64,000 nt of DNA from Owenia fusiformis (lineage: Eukaryota; Annelida; Polychaeta; Sabellida; Oweniidae): positions 26,029,915 through 26,093,914 of the forward strand of contig CAIIXF020000001.1 of the NCBI GenBank assembly GCA_903813345.2, given 5' to 3'. Below, one piece after another: positions 36,852 through 48,787 of this stretch (position 1 is its first letter; each line of letters opens with the position of its first letter). A model generated the notes under the pieces. The model worked only from the letters and a program-made list of their open reading frames with translations. It was not told the origin of the DNA and did not search any database. The translations under genes and the position numbers were made by a program.

Positions 36852-37222
36852 ATGCCACTCTAAGCTCAATTACAGTTGATTCAAACACAACCATTATAAC
36901 AATTATAAAAACCATAAAAATATCCCATAGCCAACTCAGTAATGCCGATGTTGATATCGATCCATCTATGACGTCACTTGATTCTAGCAAATCATATGGG
37001 AACCATTTATGACGTCACTTGATTCTAGGAAATCATGTGTAACAAAACATACACCTCGTTCTTCGGTCAATATTCATTAGTTCCCAGAATGCACTTCTAC
37101 AGTGGTATACGCTGGAGTGTGTACGGAGGAGTTGTATACGATGACGATATACCACTCTCCACTGTATACCGTTGTTATAGACCCATGTTATACAACTGTA
37201 ATCGGACTTAGAGTGGTATAAT
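36847..37222. mobile_element. Inverted-repeat MITE adjoining the palindrome
   Basis: A roughly 30-bp arm at 36847 (TGCCACTCTAAGC, TTACAGTTG) recurs inverted at 37193-37222. Inside, a 45-bp segment holding TGACGTCACTTGATTCTAG occurs twice (36969 and 37011), and TATACCACTC words recur near 37150. TGACGTCA is a CREB/ATF-type site, so the element could carry regulatory sites. Confidence 0.65.
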
Positions 37223-40007
37223 CTAAATTATTTTGATTTCACCATTTTCATTTTCGTACACTGACAAAATAATGTTATATTGAACATTTTCTGAAAGAAT
37301 TGTATATGTGGTATCATTGGTATTTTAGGCAAGAGCCGACTGCCCTACTTATTGCAAGGCCATCTCTTAAAGAACTAGTATAACATGAACAGTGGTTTAA
37401 AAAAAACAGGTTAATTGGCCTCCATGTCTCTAAGGACATTCATAGATATTTTCTCGATTTGTCTATTGGTATGGATTATTTAAACAGCTCATAGAATATT
37501 GAAATCATTTATTGTCCAGATCCACTCATATTTGATTTTAACACAGATTCAAAATGATATAAAAAACCTACTGGGAGCTGTCATTTTGAATTAAAGATTC
37601 CAAAATGGCATTGTCAGTGTAGAAGAAAACATAAAATCAATCTTAGTTTCTGAATTGTTACAATTTGTGGAATCTACTAAAGTCATTACACGTCATTAAC
37701 GTCCATATGTTTCTCTAAATACACATGTTCTTTAGAGTATAATATCTGGCAATTTCTCCTATGTCTGTAATGCTATAAAGCTGTTTTAAAGTCATTTTGA
37801 ATCAAAAATAGGTCAATAACAAGGTGCTGACCGCTATTTCTGGTGGTGACATAATTACTATATAACTGTCTTTTCAAGGTTCTTAATTTCATCAGTTAAA
37901 ATGCAAAATATCACACTTCTGTCCCAGTCCCACTTACCAACATCTACATTGACCTTCCTTCATATCCTATATCCTTACAACTTTACTCCCACTGTGTATA
38001 ACTAATTCACCACCTTAATTACCAACAAGTATGCCCAAATTCAAAAAACAATGTAAAAAACAATGCCAACAAGTATGCCCAAATTCAAAACACAATGCCA
38101 ATACCTAATCAAGTAAAAAAAACACTAAACTCCATAAAATACATATCATGAAATCATAGACCAAGTAATGTATATAGCAAGGTATTGCAAAATAAAAATA
38201 TTTGGGCATGGCTTTCCTTTAAGTGATCATTAATGGGATTTGTGAACAACTGTGATCTCAAATGGTTAAGGACATTCATTGATGTACATGTATACATGGT
38301 ATGGTAGGATTAACTTTGATAAGCAATTGTAGATCAAATAATGGACGTGTTTAAGGACAACTATCAGGTAAACTGAGAGTTCACCTACTTAAAAACAATT
38401 TCCCATTTACAAACATTACTTCATATGTCACAATGACAATTGTCAAATAGAAGCTGTATTCAGTTGATTATTATACAAATTATCACAATTGAGAGTAATA
38501 ATTTTTTTCATTTCCACTTGTTAAGTTTGAGAGAACCTCTAGAACTAAAATTACACACCAAATTAAGATCTCCAAATTTAATGTGACAATTCATAAGTTC
38601 CAGACAAATTCACATTATCTGATAGATTCAATAAAAAAAATTATTGGGAGCAAAATCTAGAAATGGAATTGTAATGAACTTTATTTTTTAGAAAACAAAT
38701 ATGACTAGAAATAATATGAGCAAAAACTACTCTAAAGTAGAAAGAATTATTTGAAAAGGTAGTTTGAGATCTGATTCTACCTGATTCAAAACAAACCACG
38801 AATAGCAAAATTAAATTCATAAAACCTTTGCCTTCCTTGAGGACATTTATCTTGTTTACTTGATGTTATACTCCTTCTATGTTAATTTTTATACTGCACA
38901 AACACTCTTTACTTGTAAATAGTGATTATATTTTGGATTATCTGACTTGAGTCAACAGATAGATGGAAATATCAATGATATTTTAAGTAAAGGTTTCTTT
39001 TTAACTACCATTTCTTCCTCACACTACACAGGACCTGTGATTACACAAATTACTACACAGAAAAACAGAAGTAAGTAGAATGTTTTAAAATAATAATAAC
39101 AGAATGATGTCTCAGTGTCAACGAACAAATGAACACATGTGTGCAGAATACACTTTTAAGAATTCTACTACAGTCTTAAATCAAATTCACTAAATATAGA
39201 GTGTGGTTATGAAAGGTTAAGACTTAACTCAAGACTATGTTTGTGTTCATTCTGTTTTTTATAACTATGTTTTAAATCTAAGAAATAAAAAAATAAACTT
39301 ACTTCACTAAGTTCCTGGATTATAATATAGAGTTTGACCTTTTATTGTCTTCTTATGTTATCCTTAATTGGTACATGTATATTCTAAAATCCTGTAATAG
39401 TTTCTGTTGTTGATACCATTTCAATACAATAACTTCCTCTATTTTATAAATAATGTGTTTGTTTGCGCTTATTTTATAACCTTACAGTTCTGCAAGTTAA
39501 TTTATTGATAATAAAATAAGAACAGTTCAAGGCCAAATCAAAAGATTGTCTCTAACTCAAAATATGTAGGTACAGTAAACACACAACCATACATTGTTAT
39601 GTGCAGCTTTATGGTAAGTAATTCTAAAATAAAAGAATAAAACACATTGAGAACAATATTGCACCTTTTAATCCTTGCACCTTTTAGACTTTCAGGAGGG
39701 TATATATAATATATATATATATACTGAATTATAGCAATAGTATGATAAGTGTGAAATTTGTAGAAGAGTTAAATCAGTTCTAAAATTCATACCACAGTTG
39801 GAAATGTGTATAATAGGTTTTAAAAAATCCAAAATGGTCTTTTTAAAATTTACCCAGCATGCAAAAAACTAATCAGTTTTTAGAATTTCATAACAAGAAA
39901 CACTTCTGAAATTTAGAATCAATCCCTTCAATGGTTTGCTTGGATTGCATAGACAAAGATTCTGGCTGGGATAGTGATACAACTGGCCAGCAAACTGATC
40001 ACAATAT

Positions 40008-40543
40008 CACTGGTGATCCACTCGATTACGCTGGTTACCGAAACGGTTCCTTTTGGTAACAAAATGTTGGAACGTCGAAGGTACGATTTTTCTCTTTTCT
40101 TTATTTCACACGTTGTAGGCAGAATTCCCACGACATTTTTTACCACAAACGTGTATGAGTATCATATGTTTAAGAAAATATGCATATGTGCGAACAAATA
40201 GTTCAGAAGACAACAGAATTGTCGATTTAATTCTTCACTTAAGTTACATAAACGGTTTTTCGAAAAACAGTTAAGATCTGCACTTTTAACCCAAACCGTT
40301 TATATAACTTAAGTGAGGAATTAAATCGACGATTATGTTATCTTTTGAGCTATTTTTTCGCAAACATGAACATATTCTATAACATATGATGCTAATACAC
40401 GATTGTGAGAAAAAAACGTCGTGGAGATTCTTCCACAACGCGTGAAATAAGGAAAAAAGAAAAATCGTACTTTCGACGTTCCGACATTTTGTTACCAAAA
40501 TGAACCGTTTCGGTAACCCGCGTAATCGAGCGGATCACCAGTG
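40008..40543. mobile_element. 536-bp fold-back transposon with AATAT duplication
   Basis: The whole element is one long inverted repeat: arms of about 240 bp run from CACTGGTGATCC at 40008 to GGATCACCAGTG at 40543, including TTACCGAAACGGTTCC, a GTTGGAACGTCGAA block and AACTTAAGTGA near the centre. AATAT flanks it on both sides (40003-40007, 40544-40548). Opposed open frames inside it mirror each other and encode no recognised transposase. It looks recent. Confidence 0.88.
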
Positions 40544-41927
40544 AATATAGCACACAAGATAGATTGTATTATATTGGCAGGTATACAATGACATTCTGCA
40601 ACTCATACTCATGCAATGTTTGAGTTCAAAGTTCAAGGTGTTTTTGACAGTGGCAGCTTGTTGGTAAGTAAAGCCAAAAGTCAACTACAGGGAAGCAAAT
40701 CCGACTGTAAAAACATATCTTCTGTTACAGATAAACTTTAGTGCTGGGTTTTAGGATAAATAATGGCCGAAGGCCTTGCTCCGAGACTATTAGTTCTCCT
40801 AAGACCCAGTACAAATGGTTTGTCTAACTTAAACCCCACACTTACTCTTATGAAAGGTATTGGCACATGACCCAATTTTAGGAAAATTTGATTTCTTTTG
40901 TATTGACTATGAGGTAAGTGTGTTGAGAAGTGAGTGGGTGTAATTAGTTCAGCTTCAGTGCGCTGTATGTAGCAGGCCAGGTGCAGTTCAAAATTTGATT
41001 TCTTTTGTGTTTACTATTCAACTATTGAATGAGTGAATAGGTTGTAATAAGTTCAGCTTTAGTGCACTACATGTCACGGTCAATCATCTTTAGTGTCACA
41101 CTGCTTTTGGATAGCTTGCCAAGTTTCAATTCTTTAAAAACAATAGAAAATGAATGAAACAATCTTTGAAATGTGATATCATTTATAGAAAAAGAAAAAA
41201 ATGAAAAAAACTGAATTGAAAAGTGATCTATTTTCCTTTTTATGACCGCCATTTTTGTTTCAGACAATTTTCTAAAATTTCAATGATTGTATCATTTAAA
41301 ACAATTTATTAGGTACATTTTCTGAAAAATTCAAAAGATTCTGTTCAGTGACCTTTACTAAGCGCCTACTTTTAGCTATTTTTCAGTCACGTGTTTAGAG
41401 GGCTGAAAAAGTTATTTCATCATGTTAAGGATAATTCTGACCATGTCCATTGTGATCCTGGTCATGTTAATGACATGTGGAGCTAATTAAAATGACTGAG
41501 GTCAAAACAGAGCTCTGTTATCTTGGTTCAAAAAATGTTTGAAATCCAGCATGGTTTTGACACTTCCTGTTAAGTACCACGGCACCTTAAACCCCACTTC
41601 CATCAGAAGGTTTACTTACCTCTATCAAACTATATTTGTCAGGATAGCTAAATTGTGTGATAAGCTATAAACACATTCCATTCAGAAATAAGTGCATAAC
41701 TGTATAATTATTCAGCAATGTAAACCATAGTCTGGGCTTATTTATTATCTGACATTTTCATGGTTGACATATTTTCAATGATTTTTTTAAATCAAAACCT
41801 GAGAAAATTCAGACAAATAAATTAGCTAGATATTGGGTTAAGGTCAATGTAGACTTACTGCCATTTTGATGCAATATCATCATGGAGCCAAATGTTACAA
41901 TTTTCAAATATGGACTTCTTCTTTCCA

Positions 41928-42036
41928 ACATCTTTCAGTTTTGCACAAAGAGTGCGTTAATGTACATGTACCTAGAAAAGGAGTGTGGAGAATATTTTGT
42001 TAGTGTACTCTTTGTGTAAATGTGAAAGATGTAGAC
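41928..42036. repeat. Inverted repeat, about 110 bp
   Basis: ACATCTTTCAG...CACAAAGAGTG on the left pairs with CACTCTTTGTG-like and GTGAAAGATGT words on the right, with arms of about 35 bp and several mismatches. Confidence 0.6.
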
Positions 42037-42631
42037 CATATATGAAATGAGTTATTAATTCCTGAAAATAACATGTGACTCCAATGAGGACTGCATAAAA
42101 ATTCCAAAAGTACAATTAAAGGACAACTGGAATAGCTTTTCTCAACTTGCAGCTACAAAAATGCAGTTTTCTCCATTGTAAGCCCAACGTAGAGTTCTTG
42201 CGATAGCCATTATAAAATAAATGTTAGATAACTGCTAACGGTCATAGATAACGAATAAAACTAACTGATCAATCAAATTAGCCCCAACGTGATTAGTAAC
42301 GTCATATACAAAATATAGTTTTGGTTTATTCACGGTACCTTAGTGATCACAACGTCACAGCAACCATCGGATTGTTGTGTAAGCAAATAACAAAACATTT
42401 TGGCATTATGACGTCATGATCTAATGGACCAAAACGGTCCACGTGGGGACCAGTGAGAGATCACGTGGGGGCCAATAACGTCACAACCAATTCGAATATT
42501 GCTTAAGCAGCTATAACGATCGTTAGAGTGAAATAATTTTCACACTACTGATGAGAAAACATGTCCAAATACATTTATCAAAAAATTATATTGATTCCTT
42601 TAGGTTAAAAATACCATTTCATATCTGCTTT

Positions 42632-42891
42632 AAGGTTCAGCTGGAAAGTAACATTTTGGTAAAAAATTGCTATACCTGCACATGTTATTTTCTGGTACAA
42701 AATTAAGTATGAAGGTTTTGTATATTTCCTTGCTTTTTTCAGGAAAGTATCATCACATTGTCTACTTTTTGTAAACCTGGAAACAGGTCAATGGTAGCTC
42801 CTGTGAAATATCAGAATTTCCTGGAGTTCCCATTGACCTAATGTGCAGGTATAGCATTTTTTACCAAAATGTTATTTTCCAGCTGTACCTT
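42632..42891. mobile_element. 260-bp MITE
   Basis: Terminal inverted repeats of about 50 bp: AAGGTTCAGCTGGAAAGTAA at the left and its near-complement ending AGCTGTACCTT at the right, both running on through ACATTTTGGTAAAAAA and GCTATACCTGCACAT. No coding capacity and no clear target duplication. Confidence 0.85.
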
Positions 42892-43504
42892 CACTTGTTG
42901 AAATAAACTGTATAAAAGACTGCACTTAATTGTACACTAAATGCATATAGGAGCTTACATATATATGTAAGTACTTTACATGTATAATACAGCATGTACT
43001 AAAGATTACAATTTTATGATTAAAAATAACTGTGGGTTAGCTTGACATCTAAAATGGCATAATTGCACGTGAATATCACTCAATGCGCATGGTCTGCCAC
43101 TTGGACACCATTCTCATATCATGATCTAACATTGTCTAAACATTGAACTGGACATATGAACTGCTAGCAGCATTTTATGTGTAAAATTAAGAAAACTCAT
43201 TGACCTTCATTACTGATAAAGAAAATATTTGGGTTCACACTACTCCTTGACTCTAAAATCATTTTAGACCAATGACATATGAGGACACCGATACAGCCCT
43301 ATGAAAGCTGAACAGTGAATTGATCAATGGATCAAACTGCCTCTGACTCTGTGAGCAGGCCCCTCTTCCCAGGCCCCCTATTGCTCATATACTGTACTTG
43401 TACATAACTATTGATCCAAACTAAATACTGCCAAGTTCACAAGCATATTAAACATTCTATAAAAACCTGCAGGTACAGCAAAAGCATCCGGAATTCTGAC
43501 CAGA

Positions 43505-43544
43505 ATGAGCACCTCCACTGAAGACCACTGTAACTTCTTAAAAG
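43505..43544 (+). CDS. Possible first coding exon of UreG
   Basis: ATG 43505 opens 13 codons (MSTSTEDHCNFLK) and ends at an AAAAG donor before GTAATC. Its phase would join exactly to an acceptor at 44450-44451 (TTTTTAG) in the frame of the known UreG exon. This is only a fit of frame and splice sites; RNA evidence is lacking, and the alternative is initiation at 44427. Confidence 0.3.
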
Positions 43545-43629
43545 GTAATCAAGACTACATACTACAGTACATGTATTTACTTTTATATATCCTTAATACA
43601 GCTGATCAAATGGCTAGTTTAACTTATAT

Positions 43630-43796
43630 ACGGCATGCAACTTTCGGCTATTGGCTACAGAATTACCTACTATTTTATGGGCAACTCATTCAAGTAATGG
43701 TATGAACCTGCCACTATTCCATTCATATTTTAATGAGTTGGTCGCAGAAAAATAAGTTAATCCTTTTGCCGACAGCCGAAAGTTGCTTTCGTGAAA
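43630..43796. mobile_element. Hairpin MITE, family B, copy 1
   Basis: Arms of about 60 bp containing GCAACTTTCGGCT and the complement AGCCGAAAGTTGC, with a centre around CTATTCCATTCATATT. A second copy sits at 63588-63754 and shares CTATTTTATGGGCAACTCAT. It is AT-rich with no ORF of note. Confidence 0.8.
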
Positions 43797-44200
43797 TACA
43801 AGTTTAGTTTTCATAAATTAACTAACTGACTACTAAGTATTAACAATAGATTAAATTAACACATGGCATATAGTTTAAAAGCTTTCACATTGATGCGGGA
43901 AGTCAGTTTTAGTTGCTAATTATTTCCAGCCCCTATGTTGATTAAATGGGATGTTGCAGTAACTGATAAACATGTTGCTCATTCTGCTAGTCTGAAAAAA
44001 AAATAGAAAAAAGATAAATCTGAAAAATGATTTTGGTCTGAAGAATATGTGTATAAAACACATGAAATTAGCGCTTTCAGATATCATCAGAAAATATTGC
44101 TGTTATCACTAATAGCAATAATATAGATATCAAATATATTGCTATTAGCAATAATGTTGATATGATCAGCTGCAGACTCCATACAATTATGAGACACATG

Positions 44201-44378
44201 CAGGCCTGTAGCCAGGGGGGCCAAAAATTCTTTCAAAATCATGCAGTTTTTCACCATTTTGAGCACTTCTCTTAGCCATATTTTGGCCAAAATTGTCAAA
44301 AGTGAACCCCCCCTGGAAATTTTGGAAAACTGAACCCCCCCCCCCCCCCCCCCCCCCCCTTGGCAAATCCTGGGCCTG
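44201..44378. mobile_element. 178-bp MITE with ACATG duplication and long C-tract
   Basis: Starts CAGGCCTGTAGCCAGGGGGG and ends CCTGGGCCTG, flanked on both sides by ACATG. It contains GAACCCCCCC repeats and an uninterrupted run of over 25 C. The inverted CAGGCC...GGCCTG ends with internal G/C runs are a widespread MITE style in marine invertebrates. It lies 48 bp upstream of the UreG in-frame ATG, so it could alter that promoter or 5' UTR. Confidence 0.8.
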
Positions 44379-44426
44379 ACATGTATCAGTCAATAGAGTA
44401 AAGCAAACCAATTCAAGTAAAAATAT

Positions 44427-47400
44427 ATGCATCATATAAGTATGTTTTTAGCTGGTAGAGTTTCAACATCCCAAGACCAGCATAGTCACGGTGGAGGACA
44501 AGGACACAGCCACGGTGGAGAACATGGTCACACACATGAAGCAATGGAGAGTCCTGGCACGTACATTGAGCGTGATCAACCTAAGTACAGATCTGATTTC
44601 AAACAAGTAAGTAAAATACATAATATCAAGTATTTAAGAGATATAATTTGTTGCAAAATACATGAAATAACAAAACATGAAACAAGTAGGTTAGATTAAA
44701 GTTGCAGATCATTTCTGAACAAGTTCCAGATGCCAGAATATAGTCTATTATATGAAATTGTAATAAACCACCATGAAAATAAAAAAATTAATACTGATAG
44801 AATATAGACCACCCTGAATATATTTGCCAAAAGATGTCACAATATAATCTTAAAACTACAGTACACATTTTAACATGTTTTTATTTGAAACATCAAACTC
44901 AATGAAATGAAATCAATGTGAAATAATGTCAAGGTCACATTCGCTCTGATTTTCAACAACGGCGCACAGCCAATGAGTATCTTTTCAAAACTAAATGCAA
45001 TTTTGTGTTGGTACTGAAAGTTTCAGCAAATGTGACCATAGCACCAGGGAAACAGTTCATTGTTCAGTAATTATAATTTCGAGCCTACATGCACAAGTTT
45101 TACTGTACTACTGTAAGTCAAATCAATACAGAAGTTGAATAAATGAGTACAAATTAAATTAAAACTTAATGAGATAGTAGTAGACATTTGCAACTACTAT
45201 CCATGATCTTTGCACTCCTAATCTGGTCTATTAATATATAACGTAGATGTCTGTGTTATGTTTGTACGTACAACTAATACTGATAAAAGAAAGTTGTAAC
45301 ACGTTTGTTTAATTTCTGACTCCTTTTTCTATTTTATATTGTACTATAAAAGTTATTAGTCTAGAATGGGTAACAACTTATGGACCGAAAATGAAGGTGG
45401 CCAAAGATAACATCAACCTTTCTTATTTAATTATCTTAATTATAAATGCAGAAAAGTAGATATTTCTCCAGAAGAGTGCATATTTTATAAAGAATAATTA
45501 AAAAATATTAGAAATTGTACAATGAGGTTGGGATACTGAAAGTATGATATTTGTGAACTTTTGGTTCAGGCTTATGAACAGTCGTCAGCAAACTGAGTCC
45601 TAAGCCAGATATCTAAAACTAGATGTGTAAAAACAATTTAGTTCACCCATGGGCTTTCAACTAGTTGAAAACCCATGGTTCACCAAATCATCACTCAATG
45701 GTATACATAGTCTATAATGATTACTAATATGACAAAAAATGACAGCCTTTATTTATGAATACATATTGAACACCCTGTATAGCATCACATGTGCTTTCAT
45801 ATAGTATGAAAAATTCAACTTCTGTATTTTATTACACTGTTGTATTTCTATTGTTATAGAGGGCATTTACTGTAGGGATAGGTGGTCCTGTAGGTTCTGG
45901 GAAGACAGCTCTGGTCCTGGCCCTCTGCAATCTGCTCAGAGACACACATGGAATATGTGTGGTAACCAATGACATCTTCACAAGGTAAATTACCATCTGC
46001 TCCTGTATGGCTCTACATTTGCTGTCTTTTTCCCCAATTGTATTGGCACTAATTAACAAGACCAATTCCAGCTCAATGGAGTTGTTGCATATGAGGTCAT
46101 ATGAATAATTATTTAATTGTAAAATGTTACTTTACTCAAAATTTGAATTAAGGAAATTATTACAGGCATGGCCACTAAAAAGGTTTAAAAGAATAATATC
46201 AATATAATAATGTCTTGTGTGTTACTGTAGGGAGGACTGGGAGTTTCTCACCAGACACAAAGCTCTACCAGATGGTAGAATGAGGGCTGTGGAGACTGGT
46301 GGATGCCCTCATGCTGCTATTAGAGAGGTAGGAATATAGGAAACGCCCTCATGCTGCTATTAGAGAGGTAAGAATATAGGAAATGCCCTCATGCTGCTAT
46401 AAGAGAGGTAATCATGTGGGACATACCCTCATGCTGTTATAAGGGAGCTAAAAATGTAAGTGATGCCCTCAAGCTACAATAAGAGAGGTAAGAATGTGGA
46501 AAATGCCCATCCATTGCCATAAGAGAGGTAAAAATGTGGGAGATGCACTCTTGCTGCTATAAGACAGGTAAATATTTGTAAGATACCTTCCTGCCACAAT
46601 GCAGGAGGTGAGATTGTGAAAGATGCCCTCATGTTGCCTCAAGAAAGGTAAACATTTGGGAGATGCCCTAATTCTGTTATAAGAGAGATAAAGATATGTG
46701 AAATCCCCTCAGGCTGCTATTAGAGAATGTGGGAGATACCCTCATGTTGCTATAAGAGAGGTAAGAATGTGGGAGATGCCCTCATGCTGCTATGAGAGAG
46801 GTAAGAATGTAGGAGATGCCCTCATGCTGCTATTAGAGGTAAGAATGTGGGAGATGCCCTCATGCTGCTATTAGAGGTAAGAATGTGGGAGATGCCCTAA
46901 TACTGCTACAAGAGAGATAAAGTTATGTAGGATTCCCTCATGCTGCTATAAGAAAGGTAAGAAAGTGGGATATGCCCTCATACTGTTATAAGAAAGATGA
47001 GAAAGTGGGATATGCCCTCATACTACCACATACCACTATAGATTGAAACAACTACCACATACCACTCTAGATTGAAACATCTACCATCTTTTCTTTACAT
47101 TTCTTTACAACTCCAGCTAAAACATTTAAAATATTATTGCAAACATTTTTAGGATTACTCACTTAACATGGAGGAAGTGAAAGAGTTAACAAGACAACAC
47201 CATCCTGAGATGGTTTTTATAGAATCTGGAGGGGACAACTTAGCTGCTAATTTCAGTCGAGAGTTAGCTGACTACATCATATATGTCATAGATGTCGCAG
47301 GTATGTGTCATTTTAAATCATTATGAATAACAAAGCTCAAAGGACAATTTTATGAACTCAGAAAGAATACTGTAATGCATGTTGCAATTATATTAAATGA

Positions 47401-48630
47401 GCCAGGCCACAGGAAAAGGGGTCTTATCCTATGGCCAGGCTCAAATATATACATTTAACAACAACAATGATAAAATACAAAGGCAACAATGGACAAACAA
47501 AACAACATAATCCAAATAGAAGTTTCTATTATTTCTTGCATGAATCAGATTTAAAACTAAAAGAAATACATCATTGTAACTTTATTCATGCCATCTATGT
47601 GTATTTTGATTAGGAGGTGACAAGATTCCAAGGAAAGGAGGGCCAGGAATTACACAGAGTGACCTCCTAATAGTCAATAAGACTGACCTGGCTGAGGCAG
47701 TTGGAGCAGACCTTCAGGTAATCTATTACCTGACCCATATCTGTAATCTATTACCTGACCCATATTGGTAATCTATTACCTGACCCATACTGGTAATCTA
47801 TTACCTGAGCCATACTGGTAATCTATTACCTGACCCATACTGGTAATCTATTACCTGACCCATACTGGTAATCTATTACCTGACCCATACTGGTAATCTA
47901 TTACCTGACCCATACTGGTAATCTATTACCTGACCCATACTGGTAATCTATTACCTGAGCCATACTGGTAATCTATTACCTGACCCATACTGGTAATCTA
48001 TTACCTGACCCATACTGGTAATCTATTACCTGACCCATACTGGTAACCTATTACCTAACCCATACAGGTAATCTATTACCTGACCCATATTGGTAATCGA
48101 TTACCTGACCCATACTGGTAATCTATTACCTAACCTATACAGGTAATCTATTACCTGTCCCATATTGGTAATCTATTACCTGACCCATACTGGTAATCTA
48201 TTACCTAACCCATACAGGTAATCTATTACCTGACCCATACTGGTAATCTATTACATGATCCATACTGGTAATCTATTACATGATCCATACTGGTAATATA
48301 TTACCCGATCCATATGGGAAATCTTTATCTGACCCATACAGTATACCAATCCCAAAGCAAAAAAATGAAGTATTATATACAGAGTGTGATACAAAAAATG
48401 TACACAATTTGTCACTCCCAAGTTGCGACTTAAATACTCTTTTAGAATGCATAATCTAAACTTTTTTCAGGTCTTGATTATTTTGTATGTTAATTTTGCA
48501 GGTTATGAGACGAGATGCTGATATGATGCGACAGAGTGGACCTACCCTGTTCACCCAGGCAAGACACAATGTGGGCATACAGGATGTGGCAGACCATATC
48601 CTCAAGTCATATAAACAAGCACTTAGTTAA
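44427..48630 (+). CDS. Urease accessory GTPase UreG, 6 exons
   Basis: SIMIBI-class GTPase that delivers nickel during urease maturation, normally with UreF and UreH/D. Exons: 44427-44606, 45860-45984, 46231-46327, 47153-47300, 47614-47717, 48502-48630; phases close. Counting from ATG 44427 the protein has 260 residues. The N-terminus is histidine-rich ([19 protein letters not shown], about residues 18-36), as in plant UreG, and probably binds metal. Then come P-loop GGPVGSGKT (68-76), TNDIFTREDW, the metal-binding Cys-Pro-His C127-P-H129, ESGGDN (158-163) and the guanine-specificity motif NKTD (205-208). The start is uncertain: an acceptor at 44451 could join an upstream exon. Both the third and fifth introns begin with minisatellites that copy their donor sites. 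No break is seen. Confidence 0.95.
45646..45679. repeat. Short perfect-type hairpin
   Basis: CCATGGGCTTTCAACTAG pairs with TTGAAAACCCATGG, one mismatch, in UreG intron 1. Confidence 0.7.
46283..47015 (+). repeat. 41-bp minisatellite copied from UreG exon 3 donor
   Basis: About 16 diverged units of about 41 bp. Each contains ATGCCCTCATGCTGCTATNA then GAGAGGTAAGAATGTGGG. The first unit is the last 40 bases or so of the exon itself (codons for CPHAAIRE) with its donor at 46328. Later units repeat that coding end and the GAG-GTAAGA donor. The later donors are closer to the GTAAGT consensus than the true one (GTAGGA). Read-through from the exon meets TAG within four codons. Confidence 0.92.
47716..48335 (+). 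repeat. 25-bp minisatellite copied from UreG exon 5 donor
   Basis: About 24 units of 25 bp: GGTAATCTATTACC then TGACCCATACT. The first unit is the true donor (CTTCAG before GTAATC at 47718), and several later units have the identical CAG-GTAATC. GGTAAT/ATTACC is itself an inverted repeat, so each unit can form a small hairpin. Units are nearly identical in the middle and diverge at the distal end. Confidence 0.93.
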
Positions 48631-48781
48631 CTTTAGAACTCAATGCTGTAGTTATAAAGTGATCCAGTGAGATGAAGTGACTAAATGATATTGAATAGCA
48701 GACAAAGGCATTGATGACTGTGAAAGAATGGGAAAATCTATGGTGTCATTCTAGAAACTGTACTTGTCTTGACATAGTGAT

Positions 48782-48787
48782 AATAAA
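48782..48787 (+). terminator. Candidate poly(A) signal for UreG
   Basis: AATAAA about 152 bp after the UreG stop codon, at the usual distance for a short 3' UTR. Confidence 0.55.

Larger units (their letters stand above)
35161..43504. other. Intergenic interval between urease and UreG
   Basis: About 8.3 kb with no exon recognised on either strand; I looked in particular for UreD and UreF motifs and found none. It contains several fold-back elements (listed), an AT run at about 39.7 kb and many short direct duplications such as the pair near 38.03-38.10 kb. Promoters of both divergent genes should lie at its two ends, but no clear TATA or initiator pair stands out. Confidence 0.6.

Noticed and set aside
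39928-40498. Opposed frames of 70-75 codons
   Set aside because: Mirror frames of the 536-bp hairpin element.
44187-44435. 82-codon minus-strand frame with a poly-glycine tract
   Set aside because: The glycines are the C-tract of the MITE upstream of UreG.
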